A program made the position numbers and the translations under genes. DNA of 64,000 bases. It comes from CAMLJR01 sp964631955 (lineage in GTDB: Bacteria > Pseudomonadota > Gammaproteobacteria > Pseudomonadales > CAMLJR01). Numbering within the stretch: the first letter of the stretch is position 1; each line of letters begins with the position of its first letter. Below, piece after piece: positions 24,598 to 32,911 of this stretch. Under the pieces are notes generated by a model. That model was not told the DNA's origin. It was given only the letters and a program-made list of their open reading frames with translations, and did not search any database. The stretch is from NCBI GenBank assembly GCA_964631955.1, contig CAZWBA010000014.1, positions 16,222 through 80,221 on the forward strand, given 5' to 3'.

Positions 24598-27459
24598 CTA
24601 TGCACGGCCTTCAACCATAGAAATTTCTTCCTCCGATAATTCATAGAGCGAATAAATCGATCGATCGATGCGTGTTTCTAGAGCGTCAATTTCTCTTTGG
24701 ATTGTTCGTTCATCCTGGGGTGTTTTTGTTATTGATAGGCGATGTTTCAATGAAAGAATACGATCGACGTGAAGAACTATTTCTTCGATCTTTGCACTTT
24801 TCTTTGTATCAGCTCTAGTCAGATCAAATATGGGAAGTTCCTTTACTACTGTCGGCTTTATTTCAGCAAAAATCTTTCCTTTCTGCGGATTTCTTAACTT
24901 ATAGACGTAGCCTAAAAGGCGCGAATTGAGCAAGGCTAAAAGTAGCTTCAACGGAACAGTTGGGGAATAAATGATAAATAAGGAGTTTTGAGCGTAATAT
25001 CCATTTTCATCAAAGCTGCATCGTAAACAATCGCTTGTACGACGCATTAAGATTTTTGGCCCTACCATCTGCGTTTCATTAGAGGTGTACATGAGCCATT
25101 TACCGTACTTTATATATTGATTTTTTGGATAGTCTATTTGATACCTGTTCACATCCGTTCCTAGGAGTAACGGTTTCCATTCATCACCATGCGAAACATC
25201 TGAATGATATAAGCGAGATTTAAGAATTTCCTCAGTTTGTGGAGGAGTGCCATGACCCACTTGATAAGGCTTTATACCAAATATTATTGTGCACTCAGCC
25301 TTAAAAGGCTTTGAGAACGTTTTTAATTTCTTAATGAATTGATCGGAAATGTGATCACTTTCGAGAAGTATGCGAGCATATTCGTCACCGTTTAGCCATA
25401 AGGCTTTTGATACTTCTTGGTTAGTAGTAATGACCCCCCTTCGCAGGCGAATTGCCCTACACTTTCCCTCAGGGTCCTTATCTTTCCTCATGACAAAAGT
25501 AGAGCTTTCGACAATGGCCTTTTTGAAAACTCCATCTCCATAATCTCGAATTTCATCTATCGCATAGGCTAAAAATGCTTCTCTAAAGGATTTGGCTGAA
25601 TTTATTAATAGCCATGTATTTGGCGTAATGAAGCCAATGTAGCCCCCTTTTTTTGCTAATTCGATTGCTTTAGATATAAAGAATAAGTAGCTGTCTTTTG
25701 TCTTTGTTGGAACGATAGGGTGCTTCTTGAGCAAATATATTAAATCTTCTTTTCCAAACGTTGCTCCCCAAGGAGGGTTGCCAATAACCGCATCAAAACC
25801 GCCCTTCTTGAAAACTTTCGGAAATACTAAATCCCAATCAAAAAAATTGATGCGATTGATAATGTCATTGTCTAGGTTAAGTCTTTCCTCAAGAAAATCG
25901 GAGCTAACAAGGGAGTTTCCACACTGAATATTTTTCTCTAAATCCGGCAAAACCCGTTCGTGGAAAAGCTTCATCTGACCATTTATCGTTTGCTCAGACT
26001 CTCCTTCGAGCATTTTCAGAAGCAACGAAAGCTTCGAGACCTCAACTGCTTGAACATCTATGTCTACGCCATAAATGTGTTGAAGCAAAATGCGCTTTTT
26101 TTCAGAGGTTGTAAGCCGCCATGAACCTTTCGCGGCTGATAAAATTCGGGCGGTCTTTCCCTTACTATATTTTTCTGAGTTTTGAATATATTGGTCTAAA
26201 TGCCAATCGAGAAAATATTGATAAGCACCGATTAAAAATGAACCGGAGCCACAAGCAGGATCGATAACATATATTTCTTCGGCGTCTTTTAGACTTTTGT
26301 TTTCAAGCAACTTTCCTATTGTTCTTTCCAATAAATATTGGACAATATGTGGTGGCGTATAGAAAACACCGCCAGCTTTCTTTACTTCCGGCTTGTCCTC
26401 CACTACTGCACGATTTCCCGGAGTAAGACGTATAACCTTTCCTAAGAATTGCTCGTAAACGCTGCCAAGGATGTCGGCACCCAGTACCGAAAATTCGTAC
26501 GGGCAATCGGGGTAATAAAGATTTTTGAAAATGTCCTTCAGAGGTTTATCATCAATTATCAAGCGCAGAGTTAGTTCGTCTACCCCTTGATTTCGATCCC
26601 TTTCTCTTTTGAAGTGAAAAAGCCCGGAGTTATAGCGATCATCCGCATCGCGAAACATGATTTGCAGCCTTGCGTATATATCTGTGCCGCGCTGGAGGGC
26701 TTGTAATCTTCCATATGGTTCTATACCACGGTCCTCACATATTCTTAGGAATATTATTCTATCTATAGTTTGCTGTACCGAATAATTGAGCTCTTTGGCT
26801 GATAAACCCGCATTGCGTAATGCGATATTTTTTGCCAATAGTTCACGCCAATTCTCAATTTCTTCTAGAAACGCATCATCTACTTCAGTTGTACCGCGTT
26901 TCCCCTTGGAGTTAATGGCGTACTTATCAAATGACCCTTTGAGAACGGCATCCTTCGAAAATATCGAGCTTATTTCTTCCCATCGATCTGCATATTCTTT
27001 ATAAGTAAAATAAAACAGACGCGATGTACTCGCTTTGTCAGCTTTATCAGGTTTGATGCGACAGTCGTAAACTGCAAACTCTTCGAAGTCTGTCAAGATT
27101 GAAAGGGGAAGTTTTGCTGACCAAGCATATCGGCGCAACTGAAATGCTGGTTCGATATCGTTTTTCAAATTTACAGAGGGCTTTTTGGCCTCTAAGAAAA
27201 ACTTCCTAGTACCCCCTACTCGAAAGCTATAGTCGGGGGCATGAGTTGTTGCACCTATCTTAATTGAATCCTCATGAATTACATCACGGTAGGCCTCGGC
27301 GTAGCCTAAACTATTATCAATATCCCAGCCCAGAGCTTTGAAGAAGGGATCTATATAATCTCTTCTTACTTGTGTCTCATTGTATTGTCCGCTTCTGTAG
27401 GCATCTATATTTCTATCAAAGTTTTCAATGAGGGCTAATAATGATGACGGAACGGACAT
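24598..27459 (-). CDS. Single-chain restriction-modification enzyme (type IIG-like)
   Basis: 953 aa combining cleavage, methylation and recognition. Residues 70-95 carry a PD-(D/E)xK nuclease motif (APDYSFR... FFLEAKK; Asp76, Glu90, Lys92). The N6-adenine methyltransferase core shows motif I DPACGSGSF (400-408) and motif IV NPPW (561-564). The C-terminal 300 residues resemble a TaqI/Eco57I-type target-recognition region (LLALLNSRLLGYVYK). No separate methylase or specificity subunit is adjacent. AT-rich and probably horizontally acquired. Confidence 0.88.
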   Translation of the reverse strand: MSVPSSLLALIENFDRNIDAYRSGQYNETQVRRDYIDPFFKALGWDIDNSLGYAEAYRDVIHEDSIKIGATTHAPDYSFRVGGTRKFFLEAKKPSVNLKNDIEPAFQLRRYAWSAKLPLSILTDFEEFAVYDCRIKPDKADKASTSRLFYFTYKEYADRWEEISSIFSKDAVLKGSFDKYAINSKGKRGTTEVDDAFLEEIENWRELLAKNIALRNAGLSAKELNYSVQQTIDRIIFLRICEDRGIEPYGRLQALQRGTDIYARLQIMFRDADDRYNSGLFHFKRERDRNQGVDELTLRLIIDDKPLKDIFKNLYYPDCPYEFSVLGADILGSVYEQFLGKVIRLTPGNRAVVEDKPEVKKAGGVFYTPPHIVQYLLERTIGKLLENKSLKDAEEIYVIDPACGSGSFLIGAYQYFLDWHLDQYIQNSEKYSKGKTARILSAAKGSWRLTTSEKKRILLQHIYGVDIDVQAVEVSKLSLLLKMLEGESEQTINGQMKLFHERVLPDLEKNIQCGNSLVSSDFLEERLNLDNDIINRINFFDWDLVFPKVFKKGGFDAVIGNPPWGATFGKEDLIYLLKKHPIVPTKTKDSYLFFISKAIELAKKGGYIGFITPNTWLLINSAKSFREAFLAYAIDEIRDYGDGVFKKAIVESSTFVMRKDKDPEGKCRAIRLRRGVITTNQEVSKALWLNGDEYARILLESDHISDQFIKKLKTFSKPFKAECTIIFGIKPYQVGHGTPPQTEEILKSRLYHSDVSHGDEWKPLLLGTDVNRYQIDYPKNQYIKYGKWLMYTSNETQMVGPKILMRRTSDCLRCSFDENGYYAQNSLFIIYSPTVPLKLLLALLNSRLLGYVYKLRNPQKGKIFAEIKPTVVKELPIFDLTRADTKKSAKIEEIVLHVDRILSLKHRLSITKTPQDERTIQREIDALETRIDRSIYSLYELSEEEISMVEGRA

Positions 27460-27553
27460 GTTGAATTTCCATGTGGTTTAATAAATTCAATTGCATCCAA
27501 CTTTGGTATTCTTTTTAAGTAAACTAAATTAGCACTTTTTTGAAGTTTAATCT

Positions 27554-29209
27554 TTAAGGAGGTCTATCCCTTCCCAAGTAATTGATTGAGTTACTGCCAA
27601 GATAATTCGGTTCAAATGTCTGGCTTTTAATATCGCCCCATGTCAACCTAAACCGTCCTAAATATTTTCTCAGCCGATCAGCATCATTAGCGCTTTTGCG
27701 CGCTGTAAGTGATACATCAAATAATCTTCGACCAGCTTCGGAAAGGCTTCTCGATTCACAGCAAACGCGAATCACAGCATCCAATTGCACACGATCGAAT
27801 AAATCAATCTTCGCAAGAGCATCAGGCGACAGATATTGCTCGATAAGCGATTGACCAGAAAGCTCATCGCCTCCCCACTGTTTCCGCAATCGGTCTATTT
27901 CTAATTCCACGATCGGCAATGAAATTCGCCCGCCTTGCGCCAGCGTTGCCATGCGTGTAACCGATGCGGAAAGATCTCGAAAGTTGCCGTGCCATTTCGC
28001 TTGATGCGATACAGCGAAATTCATGTAATGTTTGGCAGCTTCTTTGTTGAATCGAATTTGTTGGCGCATCTCTTGGCAAAATTGCTCCAGGAGATAATTT
28101 AAATTGGGCTCAATATCTTCAGCGCGTTGCGACAAACCAGGAAGCGCATAAGTCCATAAGTTAATGCGAGCGAACAAATCTTCCCGAAAGCGACCAGCGC
28201 TTACCTCTAAACGTAGATCGCGATTAGTGCCTGCGATTAACTGAAAATCGCTTTCTACTTCCCGATCACCGCCGAGCGGAAAAAATCGTTTTTCTTCGAT
28301 CGCTTTAAGCAGCATCGCTTGTTCATCCAAACCAAGCTCACCGATTTCATCTAGAAACAACAGCCCTTTATTCGCTGTGCGCAATAGACCTGCGCGCTCC
28401 GTAGCGGCGCCCGTGAAAGCGCCTTTTAAATGCCCAAACAATGCAGAGGCAGCACCCTCTCCTCGCAATGTCGCGCAGTTCACTTCAACAAAACTTCCTG
28501 GCAATTGATGCCGTGATTTTTTTAATTCAAATACCCGCTTTGCTAAAAACGATTTGCCTGCGCCAGTGGGACCCATTAATAAAATCGGTGCTTTGGAGCG
28601 AACAGCGACATGTTCGATTTCATCGATTAACTGATTGAAGTGTTTGTTGCGTGTGGCAATACCGGATTTTAAAAACGTGACGGCATCTTCGCGTTCGCGC
28701 TCAAAGCGCTGTGCAATTTGATTGTATTTCGATAAATCGAGATCGATGAGCGCATAACTGCCTGGTTCATTGAGTGCTTGGCGTTTCGGTGGCGAGGTCT
28801 GCAGTAATACGCCCGGAAAATACCGCGCTTCCGTCATGAGGAATAAACAAATTTGGGCGACGTGCGTGCCTGTGGTGATGTGAACCCAGTACTCTTCATT
28901 TTCCAGATCGAAAGCATACGAGTGCGCAAAATCGAATAACGCTCCATATACCTGCTCGAAATCCCACGGATCGGCAATCGGTAAATTAATGGCGTTGATC
29001 GTTGTCTCTGGCGAAACCGATGCAATGTCGGCGCGTAGTTGTTCGATCAGCGCTCCCGATCGGCCGTTGTCGAGTAATTCGATACGGCTCACCACCAAAT
29101 CTTCGCGTTGGGTTAATGCGACGGTGGGACGCCATCGTTCCCAGCGACCACTGCCCTTGCCTGAATCGAGTTGGCTGCCAACAAAGCCAATAACGACGAT
29201 CTTCTTCAT
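27554..29209 (-). CDS. rtcR: RtcR, CARF-domain sigma-54 activator of RNA repair
   Basis: 551 aa, in the usual RtcR order. An N-terminal CARF-type ligand-sensing domain (HITTGTHVAQICLFLMTEA at about 110-128) precedes a sigma-54 AAA+ domain with Walker A GPTGAGKS (213-220), the sigma-54 contact loop GAFTGA (263-268) and Walker B FLDEIGE (Asp287). RtcR responds to RNA ends or cyclic-phosphate oligonucleotides that build up on tRNA damage and turns on rtc genes. It is divergent from rsr, whose promoter is of sigma-54 type. Confidence 0.95.
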   Translation of the reverse strand: MKKIVVIGFVGSQLDSGKGSGRWERWRPTVALTQREDLVVSRIELLDNGRSGALIEQLRADIASVSPETTINAINLPIADPWDFEQVYGALFDFAHSYAFDLENEEYWVHITTGTHVAQICLFLMTEARYFPGVLLQTSPPKRQALNEPGSYALIDLDLSKYNQIAQRFEREREDAVTFLKSGIATRNKHFNQLIDEIEHVAVRSKAPILLMGPTGAGKSFLAKRVFELKKSRHQLPGSFVEVNCATLRGEGAASALFGHLKGAFTGAATERAGLLRTANKGLLFLDEIGELGLDEQAMLLKAIEEKRFFPLGGDREVESDFQLIAGTNRDLRLEVSAGRFREDLFARINLWTYALPGLSQRAEDIEPNLNYLLEQFCQEMRQQIRFNKEAAKHYMNFAVSHQAKWHGNFRDLSASVTRMATLAQGGRISLPIVELEIDRLRKQWGGDELSGQSLIEQYLSPDALAKIDLFDRVQLDAVIRVCCESRSLSEAGRRLFDVSLTARKSANDADRLRKYLGRFRLTWGDIKSQTFEPNYLGSNSINYLGRDRPP

Positions 29210-29350
29210 GATAACAACCGATAAATAGTTATCTCAAAGTATAAGTTATTTGGATTAATGAAGCCTGAATTTTACGCGATGGTTTGCTGGGTTAAATTTA
29301 AATCTTTTATTTTCAATGATTTATGAGAGTCATTATTGCCGAGTATGTGC
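29210..29350. promoter_or_regulatory. Upstream activator region for RtcR
   Basis: The rtcR-rsr gap holds an inverted repeat GATAAC-N12-GTTATC at 29210-29233 and AT-rich DNA up to the sigma-54 promoter. Such enhancer-like sites 100-150 bases upstream are expected for a sigma-54 activator. The assignment to RtcR is by position only. Confidence 0.45.
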
Positions 29351-29367
29351 TTGGCACGCCGTTCGCT
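29351..29367 (+). promoter_or_regulatory. Sigma-54 promoter of the rsr-Y RNA-rtcBA operon
   Basis: TTGGCACG-N4-TCGCT matches the sigma-54 consensus TGGCACG-N4-TTGCW with a single mismatch in the -12 element, 40 bases before the rsr start. It is in the right place to be driven by RtcR. Confidence 0.85.
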
Positions 29368-29406
29368 CTAAGAGGGATATACAAGTCAAAACACAAGGAG
29401 ATGAAC

Positions 29407-30957
29407 ATGGCGAATAAAACATTGTTTCAAGGCCAGCCAGGCCGCTTGCTCCCACGTGCTAACGCGATCAACGAGGCCGGTGGAAAGGCGTATGCCCTGA
29501 GCCCTAAACATCAGTTGGCGCAGTACGCCGTAACGGGTTGTTTGAATGGTACGTACTACGCGAGCGCTGAAACGCAATTGTCGACGCTGTTGGCGTTGTG
29601 CGAAGAAATTGAGCCGCGTTTTATTGCGCAAACGGCGATCTACTGCCGCGAGCAGGGTTACATGAAAGACAGCGCGGCATTGCTAGCAGCGATCTTAACG
29701 ATGACAGGCCAAGAGTTTTTGCCGCAGGTTTTTGAGCGCGTCATTAACAACGGAAAAATGCTGCGCAATTTCGTGCAAATTTTGCGTAGCGGTACGGTGG
29801 GTCGTAAATCGCTCGGAAGCCGTCCGAAAAAATTGGTGCAGCAATGGTTAAACACGGCATCGGAAAAAGCGTTGTTGAGTGCCGCAGTAGGTAACGATCC
29901 ATCGCTTGCCGATGTGGTGAAAATGGTTCACCCGAAACCGAATGAAGCGTGGCGCGAAGCATTTTTTGCGTGGTTGATTGGAAAGCCGTATGACGTGGCT
30001 GCATTGCCACCGATCACGACAGCGTTTGAGGCGTATAAGCGCGATCGTTCGGCACCCATTCCGGATGTGCCTTTTCAAATGCTAACTGCATTGGAATTGG
30101 GACAAAACGAATGGGCGGAGATTGCGCGCAACGGTAGCTGGCAAATGACGCGTATGAACTTGAATACCTTTGCGCGTCATGGCGTGTTCGCTGTTGAGGG
30201 TATGACGGCATTGATTGCAAAACGTTTGCGCGATGCAGAGGCAATCGCAAAAGCGCGCGTGTTTCCGTATCAATTGCTCGCGGCGTACAAATCAGCGAAT
30301 GCAGAAGTGCCGTTGACTGTGCGTGAAGCGCTGCAAGACGCGATGGAGTTAGCACTGCGCAATGTGCCGACATTGCCGACGAATGTTGTGGTTTGCCCGG
30401 ATGTGTCCGGTTCGATGGCATCGCCCATTACGGGTTATCGCGGTGCAGGTACGACGGCGGTTCGTTGTATCGATGTCGCAGCACTTTTTGCGGCAGCGGT
30501 ATTGCGCAAAAACCCGAATGCGTTGGTGTTGCCGTTCGAAAACGATGTGGTATCGGTGCAATTGAATCCGCGCGATACGGTATTAACCAATGCAGCGAAA
30601 CTCGCGGCGATTGGTGGAGGCGGAACGAATTGCAGTGCACCGCTGGTAAAAATGAATCAGAAAAACGTGAAAGCGGATCTGGTGATTTTTATCTCGGACA
30701 ACCAATCCTGGATGGATGGTCGTCCCGGTGCAACGGCAACGCTGCAAGAGTGGGAGCGTTTTCGTGTGCGTAATCCAAACGCGCAATTGGTGTGTGTGGA
30801 TGTGCAACCGTACGGAACCACGCAAGCGAATGAGCGTAACGATATTTTAAATATCGGCGGATTTTCCGACGAGGTTTTCAACATCGTTAATGCGTTTGCG
30901 ACGCAGCAATTGAATGCCGCGCATTGGGCTGGAGTGATTGAGGCCATTGCACTCTGA
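29407..30957 (+). CDS. rsr: Rsr, bacterial Ro60 homologue (TROVE and vWA domains)
   Basis: 516 aa. The TROVE HEAT-repeat ring (about 20-340) binds Y RNAs and misfolded RNA ends; the C-terminal von Willebrand A domain has an intact MIDAS start DVSGSMAS. I choose the ATG at 29407, spaced 6 bases from AAGGAG, over 29401. In D. radiodurans and Salmonella, Rsr works with a Y RNA and exoribonucleases such as PNPase. Here it is the first gene after the sigma-54 promoter and is followed by a Y-RNA array and rtcBA, so Ro, Y RNA and RNA ligase are co-regulated. Confidence 0.95.
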   Translation: MANKTLFQGQPGRLLPRANAINEAGGKAYALSPKHQLAQYAVTGCLNGTYYASAETQLSTLLALCEEIEPRFIAQTAIYCREQGYMKDSAALLAAILTMTGQEFLPQVFERVINNGKMLRNFVQILRSGTVGRKSLGSRPKKLVQQWLNTASEKALLSAAVGNDPSLADVVKMVHPKPNEAWREAFFAWLIGKPYDVAALPPITTAFEAYKRDRSAPIPDVPFQMLTALELGQNEWAEIARNGSWQMTRMNLNTFARHGVFAVEGMTALIAKRLRDAEAIAKARVFPYQLLAAYKSANAEVPLTVREALQDAMELALRNVPTLPTNVVVCPDVSGSMASPITGYRGAGTTAVRCIDVAALFAAAVLRKNPNALVLPFENDVVSVQLNPRDTVLTNAAKLAAIGGGGTNCSAPLVKMNQKNVKADLVIFISDNQSWMDGRPGATATLQEWERFRVRNPNAQLVCVDVQPYGTTQANERNDILNIGGFSDEVFNIVNAFATQQLNAAHWAGVIEAIAL

Positions 30958-31045
30958 GGTTTTTGCCAGGAGGCGCCAACATAGCCAGGAGGCAACAGGC
31001 ACAAGGGATGTGCTGAAGCTTCAGAGTCTTTTGCTTAAAAAGTTT

Positions 31046-31150
31046 TTGCGAATGCTGAGATGGATTACATCGGTAAAGCGGGAAACCGCGACGGGTTCGA
31101 TTCCCGGGCACCAGGCAACTGGGGCACGATCCACTCAATCCTTGTCGCAA
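31046..31150 (+). ncRNA. Y-RNA-like gene 1 (divergent tRNA mimic)
   Basis: Outer stem UUGCGA (31046-31051) pairs with UCGCAA (31145-31150). Then an internal loop AUGC / AUCCUUG, and an inner stem UGAG-UGGAU / AUCCA-CUCA. Inside: conserved UACA, a GGUAAAGC piece like a D-loop 3' half, hairpin GCGG-GAAA-CCGC, T arm CGGG-UUCGAUU-CCCG (31092-31106), and an acceptor-like stem closed by GCAA with one A.G mismatch. The 5' half of the D stem is missing or too diverged to see. By family knowledge this is a YrlA-type Y RNA bound by Rsr. Confidence 0.8.
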
Positions 31151-31159
31151 TCTTGGTTT

Positions 31160-31268
31160 TGACGCAAATGCCTGTAGGACTACATTTGTCGCCGGTTCGA
31201 ACCCGGCCTGCAGTAATGCAGTAGCTCAGCGGGTAGAGCAGTGTTCCTACTAAACACTTGTTGCGTCA
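31160..31268 (+). ncRNA. Y-RNA-like gene 2 (complete permuted tRNA mimic)
   Basis: The clearest copy. Outer stem UGACGCAA (31160-31167) / UUGCGUCA (31261-31268), internal loop AUGCCU / UAAACACUUG, inner stem GUAGGA / UCCUAC. Inside, in this order: T arm GCCGG-UUCGAAC-CCGGC (31191-31207), an acceptor-like stem CUGCA-GUAA-UGCAG, then UA as tRNA positions 8-9, then D arm GCUC-AGCGGGUA-GAGC (31224-31239) with the GG of the D loop. The order is that of a tRNA opened at the anticodon arm and closed at the acceptor end, as in YrlA RNAs. Confidence 0.88.
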
Positions 31269-31309
31269 TCTTGTTTTAAAAATTGTAAATGACACAGTGT
31301 TAAAAGTTT

Positions 31310-31437
31310 TTGGCGAATGCAGGTGAAACTACATCCCTATGAAGGAGGTGGTTGCGGGTTCGAATCCCGTCGGTCCCCAAATATGGGATCGTAGCTCAAC
31401 GGTTAGAGCACCTTGTTTCACCGATCCTTGTCGCCAA
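31310..31437 (+). ncRNA. Y-RNA-like gene 3 (permuted tRNA mimic with 7-bp acceptor)
   Basis: Outer stem UUGGCGA (31310-31316) / UCGCCAA (31431-31437), internal loop AUGCA / GAUCCUUG, inner stem GGUGAAAC / GUUUCACC. Inside: conserved UACAU, T arm GCGGG-UUCGAAU-CCCGU (31354-31370), a full 7-bp acceptor-like stem CGGUCCC / GGGAUCG closed by CAAAUAU, UA, and D arm GCUC-AACGGUUA-GAGC (31394-31409). It has about 20 extra bases before the T arm compared with copy 2. Confidence 0.87.
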
Positions 31438-31461
31438 TTTTATTATGTTGGAAATGTTTTA

Positions 31462-31582
31462 GTGATGAATGCCGATGAAATTACAGGTAAGAGCAACAAG
31501 GTTCGCCTTGTGGTCCCGGGTTCAAGCCCCGGTCAGCAATCGCTGATAGCTCAGTAAAATATTTCATCACTTTTGTCATCAC
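31462..31582 (+). ncRNA. Y-RNA-like gene 4 (tRNA mimic opened in the D loop)
   Basis: Outer stem GUGAUGA (31462-31468) / UCAUCAC (31576-31582), internal loop AUGCC / ACUUUUG, inner stem GAUGAAAU / AUUUCAUC. Inside: UACA, GGUAAGAGC (3' half of a D arm), hairpin ACAAGG-UUCG-CCUUGU in the place of an anticodon arm, T arm CCGGG-UUCAAGC-CCCGG (31516-31532), acceptor-like UCAGC-AAUC-GCUGA, UA, and GCUCAGU (5' half of the D arm). GAGC and GCUC can pair across the module. A T run at 31585-31591 follows and may end the RNA. Confidence 0.85.
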
Positions 31583-31649
31583 GCCTTTTTTGAATTGAAA
31601 GTATTTAGGTTGATATTAAAAGTATTAGGCTCACGTATAGGTTAAGGCC

Positions 31650-32870
31650 ATGAAAAACGAACAGTACGATGTGTTGCAGGCTGCGAATGGGCGCCCGATT
31701 AAAATGTGGACGCAAGGTGTGCCGGTTGAAGACGATGCCAAACGCCAATTGCAAAACACTGCGAGTATGCCGTTTATTTTTAAACACGTAGCGGTAATGC
31801 CCGATGTGCATTTGGGAAAAGGCTCAACGATCGGTAGCGTGATTCCGACACTGGGCGCAATTATTCCTGCCGCTGTCGGTGTTGATATTGGCTGTGGAAT
31901 GATCGCTACTAAAACCACGCTGACTGCATCGGATTTGCCGGATAATTTAGGACCGCTGCGTAGCGCAATTGAAAAGGCTGTCCCGCATGGTCGTACGCCG
32001 GGTCGTCAAGATCGCGGTGCTTGGTCCAATGCGCCAACAGCTGTCGATGAAGCTTGGTCGCAATTGCTGCCGGAGTTTGAACGCATCACGAGCAAATATC
32101 CGAAATTAGCGCGCACAAATCATCGCGTTCATTTGGGAACCTTGGGAACGGGTAATCACTTTATCGAGGTGTGCTTGGATGAAAATCAATTTGTTTGGGT
32201 GATGTTGCATTCTGGATCGCGCGGTGTGGGTAATGCCATCGGTAATACCTTTATCGAATTGGCAAAAGCCGATATGCGTCGTCATTTTATTAATCTGCCC
32301 GACCAGGATTTAAGTTATTTTCAGGAAGGGACGGATCATTTCGATGATTACGTATTTGCGGTGGATTGGGCACAGCGTTACGCGAAATTGAATCGCGAAA
32401 TCATGATGCGACATGTAATCGCAGCGTTGCGTAAAGTGATTGATAAGCCGTTTGAAGCGCATCAAGAAGCGGTGAATTGCCACCATAATTATGTGCAACG
32501 CGAAAACCATTTCAGTCAAAACGTATTGGTAACGCGTAAAGGTGCGGTATCGGCGCAGAAAGGCCAACTCGGAATTATTCCGGGGTCGATGGGAGCTCGC
32601 TCTTACATCGTGCGTGGAAAAGGTAATGAAGAAGCGTTTTTCTCATGCAGCCACGGTGCGGGACGCACAATGTCACGTACCGAAGCGAAGCGGCGCTTTA
32701 CGATTGCCGATCAAGTGCAGGCAACGAGCGGTGTTGAATGCCGTAAAGATGCTGACGTGATCGATGAAATTCCGATGGCCTATAAAGACATCGATGCCGT
32801 TATGCACGCACAGCGCGATTTGGTGGATATTGTTCATACGCTAAAACAAGTGGTGTGTGTAAAAGGATGA
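31650..32870 (+). CDS. rtcB: RNA-splicing ligase RtcB
   Basis: 406 aa. RtcB joins 2',3'-cyclic phosphate or 3'-phosphate ends to 5'-OH ends using GTP and Mn2+. Active-site features are present: VDIGCGM with the metal-binding Cys82, HLGTLGTGNHFIE, HxGSRG and the guanylylated histidine His335 in SCSHGAGRTMSR. Length agrees with E. coli RtcB (408 aa). It follows the Y-RNA array and precedes rtcA by 41 bases. Confidence 0.97.
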   Translation: MKNEQYDVLQAANGRPIKMWTQGVPVEDDAKRQLQNTASMPFIFKHVAVMPDVHLGKGSTIGSVIPTLGAIIPAAVGVDIGCGMIATKTTLTASDLPDNLGPLRSAIEKAVPHGRTPGRQDRGAWSNAPTAVDEAWSQLLPEFERITSKYPKLARTNHRVHLGTLGTGNHFIEVCLDENQFVWVMLHSGSRGVGNAIGNTFIELAKADMRRHFINLPDQDLSYFQEGTDHFDDYVFAVDWAQRYAKLNREIMMRHVIAALRKVIDKPFEAHQEAVNCHHNYVQRENHFSQNVLVTRKGAVSAQKGQLGIIPGSMGARSYIVRGKGNEEAFFSCSHGAGRTMSRTEAKRRFTIADQVQATSGVECRKDADVIDEIPMAYKDIDAVMHAQRDLVDIVHTLKQVVCVKG

Positions 32871-32911
32871 AAAGGCCGAGGGGAAAGACCCTCGGCACTT
32901 AAAAAGAATTA

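Noticed and set aside
31190..31555. Ordinary tRNA genes suggested by T arms (GGTTCGAACCC, GGGTTCGAATCCC, GGGTTCAAGCCCC) and D arms (TAGCTCAG..GAGCA)
   Set aside because: In each unit the T arm precedes the D arm, the acceptor strands are joined by a short loop, and no anticodon arm with a usable anticodon lies between D and T arms. Joining the D arm of one unit to the T arm of the next gives no acceptor pairing.
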